DNA of 64,000 nt from Candidatus Brocadia pituitae (GTDB lineage Bacteria; Planctomycetota; Brocadiia; Brocadiales; Brocadiaceae), in contig AP021856.1 in the NCBI GenBank assembly GCA_017347445.1, forward strand, positions 1,806,613-1,870,612, written 5' to 3'. Position 1 is the stretch's first letter, and each line of letters begins with the position of its first letter. The notes under the pieces were generated by a model, which worked only from the letters and a program-made list of their open reading frames with translations, did not search any database and had not been told where the DNA came from. A program made the translations under genes and the position numbers. Positions 10,101 through 18,355 of this stretch are shown here, piece after piece.

Positions 10101-10583
10101 CCAAACGATCCCTTCTATAAGGTTTCGAGGCTTATGTTGAGGGCAAAGTATAATTCTTCTTATCCTTACGATGTAACGATGATTAAACATTCATCATGGA
10201 TTGCAACGGAAAGAAGTGTGAAAGCCCACGAAACAAGGCCTGACGGTAGGGCGCTGTCTGCAGGTACCGGTTATCAATCAAGTTTCCGTTATGGTTCTCA
10301 GCAAAGTTTGACCAGGGATTGGTCGATGCCCATGCATCAGCTGGATAGTCTATTCCACAAGGCAAAGATCGGGATGAAATTTGTCTTTGGTTTTGAGGCA
10401 GATAACCATGGCATCAATACGGTCCCCAAGGAGACCCTGGTGAAGGTTACCAAGGCTGAGGATGGCGGTATTGGTGGTAAAGGATTGTGGGATCCGGCAA
10501 AAACCGGATATACAACCGGCAATGAGAACGACTTTATGAAGAAATACCTGAATGGTGAGTTGATAAAAGTGGAGAAGTCATAA
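7134..10583 (+). CDS. nxrA: Nitrite oxidoreductase alpha subunit (molybdenum catalytic)
   Basis: A 1149-residue type II DMSO-reductase-family molybdoenzyme that oxidises nitrite to nitrate (and can run in reverse). The N-terminus is a Tat leader with RRTFLQ and a hydrophobic stretch ending near residue 27. The proximal iron-sulfur site is C67-x3-D71-x3-C75 with C115, in which Asp71 lies where NarG-type proteins have another ligand. Asp290 in the LQTSDVD segment is the likely molybdenum ligand. The long body and C-terminal domain match NXR of anammox bacteria. A good ribosome site (GAAAGGAG) precedes the ATG. It is last in the operon and followed by a strong terminator. Product is exported with NxrB to the anammoxosome lumen. 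Confidence 0.96.
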   Translation: MKLTRRTFLQMAGATGAIFTVANKAMAFRLLKPAVEVGNPLDAYPDRAWESVYRDQYRYDRTFTFTCSPNDTHACRVRAFVRNEVVMRVEQNYDHQNYGDLYGNKATRNWNPRMCLKGYTFHRRVYGPYRLRYPLIRKGWKQWADDGFPELTPENKSKYMFDARGQDELLKASWDDAWTYAAKGIIHITKKYSGEEGSKKLIEQGYPKEMVDAMKGAGTRTFKGRGGMGLLGVIGKYGMYRFNNMLSLVDSHNRGVGPDKALGGRNWSNYTWHGDQAPGHPFSHGLQTSDVDMNDIRFSKLVIQTGKNLIENKMPEAHWLTQVMERGGKLVVITPEYSPSAQKADYWIPIKCNTDTALFLGLTKILMDEKLYDADYVKKFTDFPLLVRTDTLKRLQAKDVFPDYKLEDISHGASYKIHGLHDDQREIIGDFVVWDAKTKGPKPITRDDVGDKLTAKGIDPVLDGTFKVKTIDGKEIEVMPLFEMYKIHLKDYDVDSVVEMTNSPKELIVRLAHDIATIKPVAIHYGEGINHYFHATLMNRSTYLPLMLTGNVGYMGSGSHTWAGNYKAGNFQSAKWCGPGFYGWVAEDVFNPNLDPNAPAMDLKVKGRAYDEEVAYWNHNDRPLIVNTPKYGRKCFTGKTHMPSPTKIMWFTNVNLVNNAKHVYQMLKNVNPNIEQIMSTDIEMTGSIEYADFAFPANSWMEFETHEITSSCSNPFYQIWKGGIRPVNDSKDDVMVIAGMAAKLGELLRDMRFRDFWKFALEGRPEVYINRLLDGSTTAKGYTFDDIVAGKYGEPGVALLNYRTYPRQPFWEQVHESLPFYTPTGRLQAYNDESEIIEYGENFIVHREGPEATQYLPNVIVSTNPYIRPDDYGVPESAEHWDERTVRNIKKSWAETKQTKNFLWEKGYKFFCVTPKSRHTVHSQWAVTDWNFIWNNNFGDPYRMDKRMPGVGEHQINLNPQAAKDLGINDGDYVYVDANPADRPYEGWKPNDPFYKVSRLMLRAKYNSSYPYDVTMIKHSSWIATERSVKAHETRPDGRALSAGTGYQSSFRYGSQQSLTRDWSMPMHQLDSLFHKAKIGMKFVFGFEADNHGINTVPKETLVKVTKAEDGGIGGKGLWDPAKTGYTTGNENDFMKKYLNGELIKVEKS

Positions 10584-10595
10584 TACGTGTAATAA

Positions 10596-10645
10596 AAGTG
10601 AGCTAACAGATGGACAAGAAACATTTGTTAGCTCGCTTGTTTTTA
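10596..10645 (+). terminator. Rho-independent terminator after nxrA
   Basis: A long inverted repeat (arms about 10597-10612 and 10622-10638, core GAGCTAACA/TGTTAGCTC) is followed by GTTTTT. It starts 13 bp after the nxrA stop and separates it from the cupredoxin gene. Confidence 0.85.
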
Positions 10646-10682
10646 GGAAATTTTATTGAGGATAGGAGGAGACAAAGGGTTT

Positions 10683-11411
10683 ATGAAAAAATATCTTATT
10701 TCTGGTATGCTTGCAATTACGTCGATAGCATTTTCGTCACATTCGTTGGTCTGGGCGCAGGAAGAGGAAAAGAAGGTGTTGACGCCTGAAGAGATGGCCG
10801 CAGCAGCAAAGAAGCTGGAAGAAGCGCAGCAAAAGCTAAAGAAGGTGGTCAAAAATTTGCCTAAAGTGGATGATGCGGGCTCTATTACCGGTGTTGTAAC
10901 TTGCCAAAAGATGAGGAATAGTGCGGATGCAATTGTTTTTATTGAAAAAGTAGGGGATAATAAGTTTGCCCCTCCCACGGAGCATGCAATTGTTGATCAG
11001 CTTAATCTTACGTATGTACCTCGCGTTGTTGCCATGCAGAAAGGTACTACCGTGGATTTCCCGAACAGCGATGCCGTGCGTCACAACGTGTTTTCTCCAC
11101 CTACCGCAGCTTTGCAATTTAACCTGGGAACATACCCAACGGGTGTGGTAAAAGAGGTGCTTTTTGACGTCGTTGGCGAGACGCCGCTCCTGTGCAATGT
11201 TCACAGTGAGATGGCAGGTTTTGCCGTCACCTTTGAAAATCCTTATTTTGCCATTACTGATAAAGACGGAAACTATGCCATTGAAGGCGTTCCACCGGGA
11301 AAGTATACGGTGAAGACATGGCACGAAAAGCTAAAGGAACTATCACAGGAAGTTACGGTTGAGGCAGGGAAGGCTACCAAGGTTGATTTTGATCTGAAAA
11401 GAAGAAGATAG
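10683..11411 (+). CDS. Exported plastocyanin-like cupredoxin with carboxypeptidase-regulatory-like domain
   Basis: A 242-residue protein with a signal peptide (about 1-25, ending VWAQ), a charged helical linker rich in Glu and Lys (28-58), a cupredoxin domain (about 65-185) and a C-terminal beta-sandwich of the carboxypeptidase-regulatory type (187-240, with DKDGNYAIEGVPPGKY). Type 1 copper ligands are in place: His134 (RHNVF) and C171-x2-H174-x2-M177. ATG 10683 is preferred over the upstream TTG because the signal peptide starts there and AGGAGG lies about 12 bp before. It follows nxrA after a terminator, so it may have its own promoter or be reached by read-through. A role as electron acceptor for NXR is attractive but unproven. 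Confidence 0.85.
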   Translation: MKKYLISGMLAITSIAFSSHSLVWAQEEEKKVLTPEEMAAAAKKLEEAQQKLKKVVKNLPKVDDAGSITGVVTCQKMRNSADAIVFIEKVGDNKFAPPTEHAIVDQLNLTYVPRVVAMQKGTTVDFPNSDAVRHNVFSPPTAALQFNLGTYPTGVVKEVLFDVVGETPLLCNVHSEMAGFAVTFENPYFAITDKDGNYAIEGVPPGKYTVKTWHEKLKELSQEVTVEAGKATKVDFDLKRRR

Positions 11412-11459
11412 TCGTAAGATAACGGTCCGTTGTCTTTGTAAGATAGATTTCGGTTTTAA

Positions 11460-11498
11460 AATTCCAGTGAGGTGCTGAGTCTCACTGGAATTTTTTTT
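11460..11498 (+). terminator. Rho-independent terminator after the cupredoxin gene
   Basis: A perfect 12-bp stem (AATTCCAGTGAG at 11460-11471 with CTCACTGGAATT at 11481-11492), a 9-nt loop and a run of T. It closes the NXR region. Confidence 0.93.
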
Positions 11499-11763
11499 AT
11501 GTAATGCAACAAGAAGAATCATACCTTTTCAACGGCAATCGTCAAGGGGGAGCCCGTTTAGCTTGAAATTAACATTTGAAAAAATAGATGGATATCAATA
11601 TAATTAGTTTTTCTGGAAACACGTATCGTATAGGAAATTTCGTTTTATTTAAACGGTTTTGTAGTAAGGTGGATTAAGCGAAACGAATCCACCAATATCA
11701 AAAAATGTTAAATGTGTATACGGCGTAAAACCAACGCCTTTATACACCTTTAACCTGACGTTA

Positions 11764-11848
11764 AGGAATTTCAATCACTCCCTCCCATAATCCCCCCCGT
11801 TTACGGGGATAAAAAGGGGGGGAAGTCGCCGAAGACCTAATTCATTTG
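11764..11848. repeat. Dispersed repeat R1, copy 1
   Basis: The rest of 11499-11902 is AT-rich and shows no gene. This part contains a C-rich then G-rich element starting GGAATTTCAATCACTCCC and ending GACCTAATTCA. A second copy at 49113-49195 shares both ends and the CCCATAATCCC core. The CCCCCCGTTTACGGGG centre can fold on itself. It looks like a small non-coding mobile or REP-type sequence. Confidence 0.7.
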
Positions 11849-11902
11849 CATGATGCCGTATTTCTTAATGCATAGGTTTTCTCTGAAATAATTATCTAAC
11901 AT

Positions 11903-12955
11903 ATGATTCAACGACGAAAAACACGGGTAGTTAATGTTGGCACTGTACCGATAGGGGGAGATAATCCTGTTTCCGTGCAGACCATGACCAAGACCCACAC
12001 CGAAGATATTGACGCCACAGTGAAGCAAATTAAAGATTTGGAAGCGATCGGATGCCATATTGTTCGTGTGGCTGTGCCCACGATTGTTACCGCCAAGTGT
12101 CTCGGTGCTATTAAGAGACAGATACAGATTCCGCTTGTTGCCGATATTCATTTTGGACATCACCTTGCTCTTGAGGCTATTGCCCAGGGGGTTGACAAGA
12201 TACGAATTAATCCCGGAAACATGAAAGATAAAAAAAAACTGGAAGAAGTCGTTCTTGCAGCAAAAAATAAGGGCATTCCTATTCGTATTGGAGTGAATTC
12301 AGGTTCTGTCCGCAGTGAAGGTGACGAGACAGAAGCATTAACCACGCTCATGGTGAAAACGGTCTTGCGGTATTGCGAGCACTTCGAATCACTGGGGTTT
12401 AAAGATATCGTCCTTTCACTGAAGGCTTCCGATGTCCCTTCAACGCTGGAGGCTTATCGGTCCATAGCGACCCAGTGTGATTATCCGTTGCATTTAGGGG
12501 TTACCGCTGCTGGTCCACCGAGCCTGGCGACGATAAAATCTGCTATTGGTATCGGTGGTTTGCTCTCCGAAGGCATTGGCGATACCCTGAGGGTTTCTTA
12601 TACCGGTGCATCTGAACTGGAGGTCAAGGCTGGATATGATATCCTTGAGGCGTTGGGCCTTCACAAGCGCCATGAAGCAGAACTTATCTCCTGCCCTACG
12701 TGTGGACGATGTGAAATAGATTTAGTGGATATTGTAGAAAAGGTGCGGCAGCGTCTGCCGGGCGATAAAAAGCATTTGCAGATCGCTATCATGGGATGTG
12801 TGGTGAACGGTCCTGGTGAGGCGCGTGAGGTTGATATCGGAATTGCCGGTGGCAAGGGATTTGGGTTCCTTTTTAAAAAGGGTGAAAAGGTGAGAAAGAT
12901 ACCGGAGGATCGCATGGTAGATGAACTTTTGGAAGAAATTGCCCACATGGCGTAA
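11903..12955 (+). CDS. ispG: 4-hydroxy-3-methylbut-2-enyl diphosphate synthase
   Basis: A 350-residue IspG/GcpE. It reduces methylerythritol cyclodiphosphate to HMBDP in the MEP route to isoprenoids, needed for hopanoid, quinone and undecaprenyl synthesis. The N-terminal TIM-barrel starts RRKTRVVNVG and includes PVSVQTMTKT. The C-terminal iron-sulfur domain has CPTCGR followed by the MGCVVNGPGEA motif, supplying the three Cys ligands of the 4Fe-4S cluster. This is the short bacterial form without the extra domain of the plant type. dxr starts 2 bp after its stop, so the two MEP enzymes are translated together. Confidence 0.97.
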   Translation: MIQRRKTRVVNVGTVPIGGDNPVSVQTMTKTHTEDIDATVKQIKDLEAIGCHIVRVAVPTIVTAKCLGAIKRQIQIPLVADIHFGHHLALEAIAQGVDKIRINPGNMKDKKKLEEVVLAAKNKGIPIRIGVNSGSVRSEGDETEALTTLMVKTVLRYCEHFESLGFKDIVLSLKASDVPSTLEAYRSIATQCDYPLHLGVTAAGPPSLATIKSAIGIGGLLSEGIGDTLRVSYTGASELEVKAGYDILEALGLHKRHEAELISCPTCGRCEIDLVDIVEKVRQRLPGDKKHLQIAIMGCVVNGPGEAREVDIGIAGGKGFGFLFKKGEKVRKIPEDRMVDELLEEIAHMA

Positions 12956-12957
12956 GC

Positions 12958-14100
12958 ATGAAAAATATCGTCGTTCTTGGTTCTACAGGTTCTATCGGAA
13001 GAAACACTTTAGAGGTTGCCCGAAATCTCAAGAATGCCTTTCAGGTTGTCGGTTTGTCTTCAAATTCCCGATGGGAATTGCTTGCCGAGCAGGTCGAAGA
13101 ATTCAAGCCCCGGTATGTTGCTTTAACTGATAGTGGACTGGTCGAAAAGCTAAAACGGCGTTTTCAAGGCAATCAGATAAAAATACTCACCGGAAACCAA
13201 TGTTTGCAGGAAATTGTGGTAAAACCAGAGGTGGATATTGTAGTTTCTGCCGTCGTGGGCGCAGTAGGGTTGCCCGCTGCCATCGCTACCATCGAGCAGG
13301 GAAAGACCCTTGCTCTGGCGAATAAAGAGTCTCTGGTTATGGCCGGACATATTGTGATGTCTCTGGCCAAAAAGGATCAGATATTACCGGTAGACAGCGA
13401 GCACAGTGCGATATTTCAGTCCCTCCATTCCGGTAAGCCTTGTGAGGTGAAGAGGGTTATCATTACGGCGTCTGGCGGGCCTTTTTGTGACTATCCGGCA
13501 GATAAACTTCCCGAGGTAAAACCTGCGCAGGCCCTGAAGCATCCTACGTGGCAGATGGGACAAAAAATTACTATCGATTCAGCCACATTGATGAATAAAG
13601 CATTGGAGATTATCGAAGCGAAGTGGTTGTTTGGTCTCACGGCTGAGCAGATTGACGTTGTTATTCATCCGCAATCAATCATTCATTCCATGGTGGAATT
13701 TTGCGATGGGTCAGTTATTGCTCAGATGGGATTGCCGGATATGAAAGTGCCAATCCAGTATGCCTTAACCTATCCCGAAAGAAGCCCTCTCGATGTACGC
13801 TGGTTCGATTTGCCGGCGTTGGGACACCTGACTTTCAGGAAACCCGATGCTGAAAAATTTCCTGCCTTGCGTCTTGGTTACCAGGCAGCCCGGGAAGGCG
13901 GTACGACAGGTGCAACACTGAATGCTGCAAATGAAGTGGCAGTGCAGGCGTTCCTGGATGGTCAAATTCGGTTTACAGAGATTGCCTCTCATGTGGAAAA
14001 GGTAATCAGTCATCATCATTTTATTAAAAATCCTTGCCTCGAGGAGATACTGGCGGCGGATGCCTGGGCAAGACAGGAGATGAAAAAATGCCTTATCTAA
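12958..14100 (+). CDS. dxr: 1-deoxy-D-xylulose 5-phosphate reductoisomerase
   Basis: A 380-residue enzyme making 2-C-methyl-D-erythritol 4-phosphate from DXP with NADPH, the first committed MEP step. The NADPH-binding motif GSTGSIGRNTLEV is at the N-terminus. The metal and substrate region has PVDSEHSAIFQ and, later, ITIDSATLMNK and the EAKWLFG segment, all classic for the family. Length is usual. It follows ispG by 2 bp, and its end overlaps the start of rseP by 13 bp, so the three form one operon; dxr-rseP linkage is common in bacteria. Confidence 0.97.
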   Translation: MKNIVVLGSTGSIGRNTLEVARNLKNAFQVVGLSSNSRWELLAEQVEEFKPRYVALTDSGLVEKLKRRFQGNQIKILTGNQCLQEIVVKPEVDIVVSAVVGAVGLPAAIATIEQGKTLALANKESLVMAGHIVMSLAKKDQILPVDSEHSAIFQSLHSGKPCEVKRVIITASGGPFCDYPADKLPEVKPAQALKHPTWQMGQKITIDSATLMNKALEIIEAKWLFGLTAEQIDVVIHPQSIIHSMVEFCDGSVIAQMGLPDMKVPIQYALTYPERSPLDVRWFDLPALGHLTFRKPDAEKFPALRLGYQAAREGGTTGATLNAANEVAVQAFLDGQIRFTEIASHVEKVISHHHFIKNPCLEEILAADAWARQEMKKCLI

Positions 14101-15899
14101 ATGTATCAACCAATGTCATTCTGGTTATTGTGGGTATCGGTCTGCTTATCTTTGTCCATGAACTGGGCCACTTTCTCATGGCAAAAAAGATCGGGGTCAG
14201 GGTATTGGCCTTTTCGCTGGGCTTTGGCCCTGCGATATTTAAAAAACAGTGGGGGGAAACCGAATACCGGCTCTCGCTTTTTCCGCTGGGCGGCTATGTC
14301 AAGCTTGCAGGTGAAGGGCCAGAGGAAGAAAAGACGGGTTCTTCCTGGGAGTTTTCAGCGAAGAGCGTTGGACAGCGCGCCTCTGTGCTTGTAGCCGGGG
14401 TTGCATTAAATGCTGTCCTGGCCTTTATTGCCTTTGTCGTTGCCTTCCGGATTGGGGTGCCTTTTATTACTCCTGAGATTGGCCAGGTAGCGCCTGGTTG
14501 GCCAGCCTGGGATGCGGGAATTCAACGTGGGGACAAGATTGTTGCGATTGACGGAAGCAAAGACCCGGATTTTGAAGACCTTTTTACGATTGTTGCCCTG
14601 AGCGATCCTTCTACCGGGGTTAATCTTAACATTGAACGGGACGGTAAGACGTTTGATGTCAAAGTCACACCCAAGTACGATGCCGAGCATGGTATCCAGC
14701 GCATTGGCATTATGCCTGCCACCAGCCTGGAGATTGATAAGATATTTGCCTTTGAAAATAATTATTCCCCCGCCAGAGATGCTGGCATTCAAGTCAAAGA
14801 CGTCATCGTTGCCGTCAATGGTAAACAGATTGCTACCGAGGATGAATTTCGTGAGGTTGAGGCGACAAGCCCCGGGAAAGAGATTGCGCTTACGGTGCTG
14901 CGGGGCAATGAGGAAAAGAGGCTAAAGGTAGTTCCTTTTCAATCTACCCGCTGGATGCTTGGTCTCTCCTGTGCAACCGCAATATTAGACGGCGTGAAAA
15001 ATAACAGTATTGCAATCAAGGCTGGTTTCCGGAAAGGTGATGAGATCGTCGAAGTGAATGCAAAACCGGTGACGGGTTTTTCTGATGTCAGGAATCTGAT
15101 TATGAGCGCCGAAGAAGAAACCATTGTCTTTACGGTGAAAAAGAATGAAACGGTAACCCTGATTTCTGTGCCGCTTGGTGATGAGAAGGTGAAAGGAGAA
15201 TTCCTGGATGGACTTGCTCCTTTCTATGGATTGAAAGTGGATTCTGTTGTGGATGGGTATCCGGCGCAAAAGATTGGATTAAAACCTGGCGACAAGATAC
15301 TTTCTCTGAATGAGAAGGAGATAAAAGATTGGAGTTCCCTCCTGCAGCAGGTAATGATGGGCCAGGGAAAACCCATGGTGATTGAGTGGATACGGGGTAA
15401 TGAGCGGTTTGTGTCTCCTATTGAACCGCAAAAGGATGAAAAGACTGCTGTGAGCACGATCGGGGTGAAATTCAGGGAAAAAACGGTGATAAGACAGTAT
15501 GGCCTGTTTGGTTCGTGCGTCGTGGGTACGAAAAAAGCAATTATTAATGTTCAGAGATTATATCTGACGATAAAGGGGTTTTTCTCACAGCGGCTTTCAA
15601 CAAAAAATGTGGGTGGATTTATCCTTATTGCACAAGCTTCTTATGAATCGGCAAAGGTGGGTTTTGGAAAGTTGGTATATTTTCTGGGTATCTTGAGCCT
15701 TCAGCTTGCGCTCTTGAATATTTTGCCTGTTCCCGTGCTAGATGGCGGCCATCTGTTATTTTTAGCGATCGAAAAAATCAAGGGTTCCCCGGTGAGCCAA
15801 AGGACACTCTCGATTGCTCAATACATAGGTTTTGGTCTCATTATTACCCTGGTAATCTATGCCACGCGGAACGACATAATGCGATTGTTAACGCTTTAA
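14088..15899 (+). CDS. rseP: RseP-like site-2 zinc metalloprotease with four PDZ domains
   Basis: A 603-residue intramembrane protease. H24-E25-L-G-H28 in the first transmembrane helix and the LNILPVPVLDGGH motif (543-555) near the C-terminus form the zinc active site. Between them are four PDZ-like units (about 127-196, 205-285, 290-362 and 372-448), recognisable by repeated AGI..GD.I...NG patterns; E. coli RseP has two in about 450 residues. ATG 14088 is chosen because AGGAG lies just upstream; a longer frame from 14034 would lie deep in dxr. The family cleaves anti-sigma factors and leftover signal peptides. Here the substrate is unknown; a sigma54 activator follows directly. Confidence 0.93.
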   Translation: MPYLNVSTNVILVIVGIGLLIFVHELGHFLMAKKIGVRVLAFSLGFGPAIFKKQWGETEYRLSLFPLGGYVKLAGEGPEEEKTGSSWEFSAKSVGQRASVLVAGVALNAVLAFIAFVVAFRIGVPFITPEIGQVAPGWPAWDAGIQRGDKIVAIDGSKDPDFEDLFTIVALSDPSTGVNLNIERDGKTFDVKVTPKYDAEHGIQRIGIMPATSLEIDKIFAFENNYSPARDAGIQVKDVIVAVNGKQIATEDEFREVEATSPGKEIALTVLRGNEEKRLKVVPFQSTRWMLGLSCATAILDGVKNNSIAIKAGFRKGDEIVEVNAKPVTGFSDVRNLIMSAEEETIVFTVKKNETVTLISVPLGDEKVKGEFLDGLAPFYGLKVDSVVDGYPAQKIGLKPGDKILSLNEKEIKDWSSLLQQVMMGQGKPMVIEWIRGNERFVSPIEPQKDEKTAVSTIGVKFREKTVIRQYGLFGSCVVGTKKAIINVQRLYLTIKGFFSQRLSTKNVGGFILIAQASYESAKVGFGKLVYFLGILSLQLALLNILPVPVLDGGHLLFLAIEKIKGSPVSQRTLSIAQYIGFGLIITLVIYATRNDIMRLLTL

Positions 15900-15933
15900 T
15901 TTATAACCTTGGAATCTGTCGTTGTATGTGCGT

Positions 15934-17865
15934 ATGGCAGAACTAATCGATATTACCATTCCAGGGCTGAAAAAAAGTTACCCGCTCAAAGACATTACCA
16001 TTATCGGCCGGGCATCCACCACAGATATCAAACTCGACGATCTTATGGTGTCCCGGCACCACGCCAGGGTCAGCAAGTGGAATGAAGGGTATATGGTGGA
16101 GGATCTGGGCAGTCTGAATGGTGTCTTTCTCAATGATGAACGGATAACCTCCTCCCAACCACTTCCTGATAACAGCAAAATCTGCATCGGTCCGCATACC
16201 CTGATCTTCCGGAGTGCTGAATCCTCAGACCCCGCAAGTGTTGTGCCTCCATCCGTTGAGTATACCCAGATTGTCGTGGCTGCAAAGGATCAGTTGCCAG
16301 TTGAGACCGCTGATGAGAATAGTTGCGAGACTGCTGGTAAAGAGGCGTTTGAGAAATTACAGAAGAACCTAAAGGTCTTTCAGGAAATTTCAAGGGCGAT
16401 TGGTAATATTTTTGATATTAATGCATTGCTCAAAGAGATCATAAAGATCGTTTTTGCCATATTCCCTCATGCTGAACGATGTTTTGTTGCCTTGAAAGAC
16501 CATGGAGGTGACACCCTTGCAATCCGGACGATTCAAACAAAAGACCCAGCCCTTGCTGGGCAGGAATGCATCCTGAGCCAAACCCTTGCCCGTCGTGCCA
16601 TTGAGGAGCGGAGGTCATTGCTCATCATGAATACCCAAATGGACTCCAGGGTCAGCATGAGCATCAAGATTATTGGAGCGAATTCCATCCTGTGCGCTCC
16701 ACTTCTGAGTCCTCAAAGAACGTTGGGTATATTACAGATCGAGAGCAGGAGCAATACCTATGAATTTTCCAAGACGGATCTGGATCTTTTTACGGGTGTC
16801 GCCTCGCAGGTGGCGCTGTTGATCTATAATGCCGAACTGCTTGATGATCTCAAAATGGCAAAGGAACGTATCGAGTATGAAAATAAAAATCTTAAGAAGC
16901 AGCAAAAAGTTCACTCATCACTCAGCGATATTGTTGGTGCCAGCGCAAAGATCAAAGAAACGCTGGAATATGTTAGAAAGGTCAGCAAATCTCCTTACAG
17001 CGTGCTTATTACAGGAGAAAGCGGAACGGGCAAAGAACTTATTGCCAAGGCCATCCATTATGCTAGTGCAAGAGCTGACCTGCCTTTCGTTGTTTTAAAC
17101 TGCGCTGCGATTCCACAGGATTTGCTTGAAAGCGAACTCTTTGGCTATGAGAAGGGTGCGTTTACGGGTGCATTGCAAACAAAACAAGGGCTTTTCGAGG
17201 TTGCAGACAAAGGGACGATATTTCTTGATGAAATCGGGGAAATGCCTGCCCATACCCAGGCAAAACTTCTGAGGGTATTACAGGAGAAGGAACTGCAACG
17301 TTTGGGAGGAACCAGGATCGTGAAGATCGACGTGCGTATCCTTGCTGCGACCAACAAAGATTTGAAGGCTGCCATTGCCAGCGGTGAGTTTCGGGAAGAC
17401 CTCTTTTACCGGTTAAACGTTGTGCCGGTCCACGCACCTCCGCTTCGTGAACGGAAAGAAGACATCCCTTTGCTGATAGCGCATTTTTTAGCGTCGAGTT
17501 GTGCTGATGTTGGGAAGCGTATCAAGGGGTTTACCGCTGAAGCAATGACCAGTTTTATAAATTATACCTGGCCCGGTAACGTGAGAGAATTAAGAAACGT
17601 CATTGAGCGGATTGTCACCCTTGCTCCTGGTGATAGCGTGATCGGTGTTGAGATGCTGCCGAATGAGGTGTGTAATCGATCCGCGGTGCGGTTGCAAAAA
17701 TATAAATCCGCAGGAACCCTGTATGAAGCCCAAAAACAGTTAGAAATTGAGATGATTACTGACGCTCTGAAATCAGCGGAAGGCAATAAGTCTAAGGCAG
17801 CAACACTGCTGGGCATCAGCCGGAAGGTGCTCTATGAAAAGATAGAAAACTATAAGATCTTATAA
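15934..17865 (+). CDS. Sigma54-dependent activator with FHA and GAF sensor domains
   Basis: A 643-residue regulator. Residues ~1-100 are an FHA domain (GR.ST.DI, SRHHARV, DLGSLNGVFLN) that would bind a phosphothreonine protein. A GAF domain spans about 150-300, followed by a coiled linker. The AAA+ core has Walker A GESGTGKE, the sigma54-contacting GAFTGA loop, Walker B TIFLDEIGEM and the R-finger region FYRLNVVPV. A Fis-type helix-turn-helix ends the protein (KSKAATLLGISRKVLYEKI). It activates promoters read by sigma54 RNA polymerase. ATG 15934 is preferred over TTG 15922; no strong ribosome site is seen. The FHA domain implies input from a Ser/Thr kinase, not found in this window. Confidence 0.93.
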   Translation: MAELIDITIPGLKKSYPLKDITIIGRASTTDIKLDDLMVSRHHARVSKWNEGYMVEDLGSLNGVFLNDERITSSQPLPDNSKICIGPHTLIFRSAESSDPASVVPPSVEYTQIVVAAKDQLPVETADENSCETAGKEAFEKLQKNLKVFQEISRAIGNIFDINALLKEIIKIVFAIFPHAERCFVALKDHGGDTLAIRTIQTKDPALAGQECILSQTLARRAIEERRSLLIMNTQMDSRVSMSIKIIGANSILCAPLLSPQRTLGILQIESRSNTYEFSKTDLDLFTGVASQVALLIYNAELLDDLKMAKERIEYENKNLKKQQKVHSSLSDIVGASAKIKETLEYVRKVSKSPYSVLITGESGTGKELIAKAIHYASARADLPFVVLNCAAIPQDLLESELFGYEKGAFTGALQTKQGLFEVADKGTIFLDEIGEMPAHTQAKLLRVLQEKELQRLGGTRIVKIDVRILAATNKDLKAAIASGEFREDLFYRLNVVPVHAPPLRERKEDIPLLIAHFLASSCADVGKRIKGFTAEAMTSFINYTWPGNVRELRNVIERIVTLAPGDSVIGVEMLPNEVCNRSAVRLQKYKSAGTLYEAQKQLEIEMITDALKSAEGNKSKAATLLGISRKVLYEKIENYKIL

Positions 17866-17964
17866 TTCAGGGTATAGGGCTTTCAAAGTTATGGTTGTAG
17901 AGCGATGAGCCTCGTCGCTTTACAAGGAAAAGCAGTACGCTGAATATTGAACAAGGAGTGCTGA

Positions 17965-18355
17965 ATGATGAAGTATTTTACTTCACTATTCGATATTCTT
18001 TGTTCTACGGTATCGTGGGTTGATTCACCAATCATCGCAAGTGCGCCATTGTTTAAAAATGTGGGTCATCGTGGAAATGAGTGGGTAAAATTTAGGGAAA
18101 AAAGGTTGCTTTGAGGCATAAAGGAAGGTGAAAAAGGGGTTGAAGGGGAAGGGTTGTTCGTTTATCAAAGGGCGAAAGAAAAAGGGGGTAAAGAAAACCA
18201 CTTCTGATGAAAAAGGATCGTTTGTATTTACTGATTTGAAGGCAGATACTTATACAGTAAAAGTACGAAAGAAAGGTTATGTGGAATCAAAGGAAAAAAG
18301 ATTTCTCCTGGAAGGTGACTCTATCAGCATGAAAATTGAGTTAAAAAAGAAATGA
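17965..18355 (+). pseudogene. Decayed exported carboxypeptidase-regulatory-like domain gene
   Basis: AAGGAG precedes an ATG at 17965 that opens a signal-peptide-like frame (MMKYFTSLFDILCST...) ending at a TGA near 18114. In another frame, 18128-18355 encodes the second half of a carboxypeptidase-regulatory-like beta-sandwich, with TTSDEKGSFVFTDL and the following DTYTVKVRKKGY pattern. The two pieces would make one small exported protein if a frameshift and a stop were removed. The 18128 frame begins with GTG and a Lys/Gly-rich start unlike the family. A short real gene at 18128 remains possible. The remainder to 18526 shows nothing clear. Confidence 0.45.
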
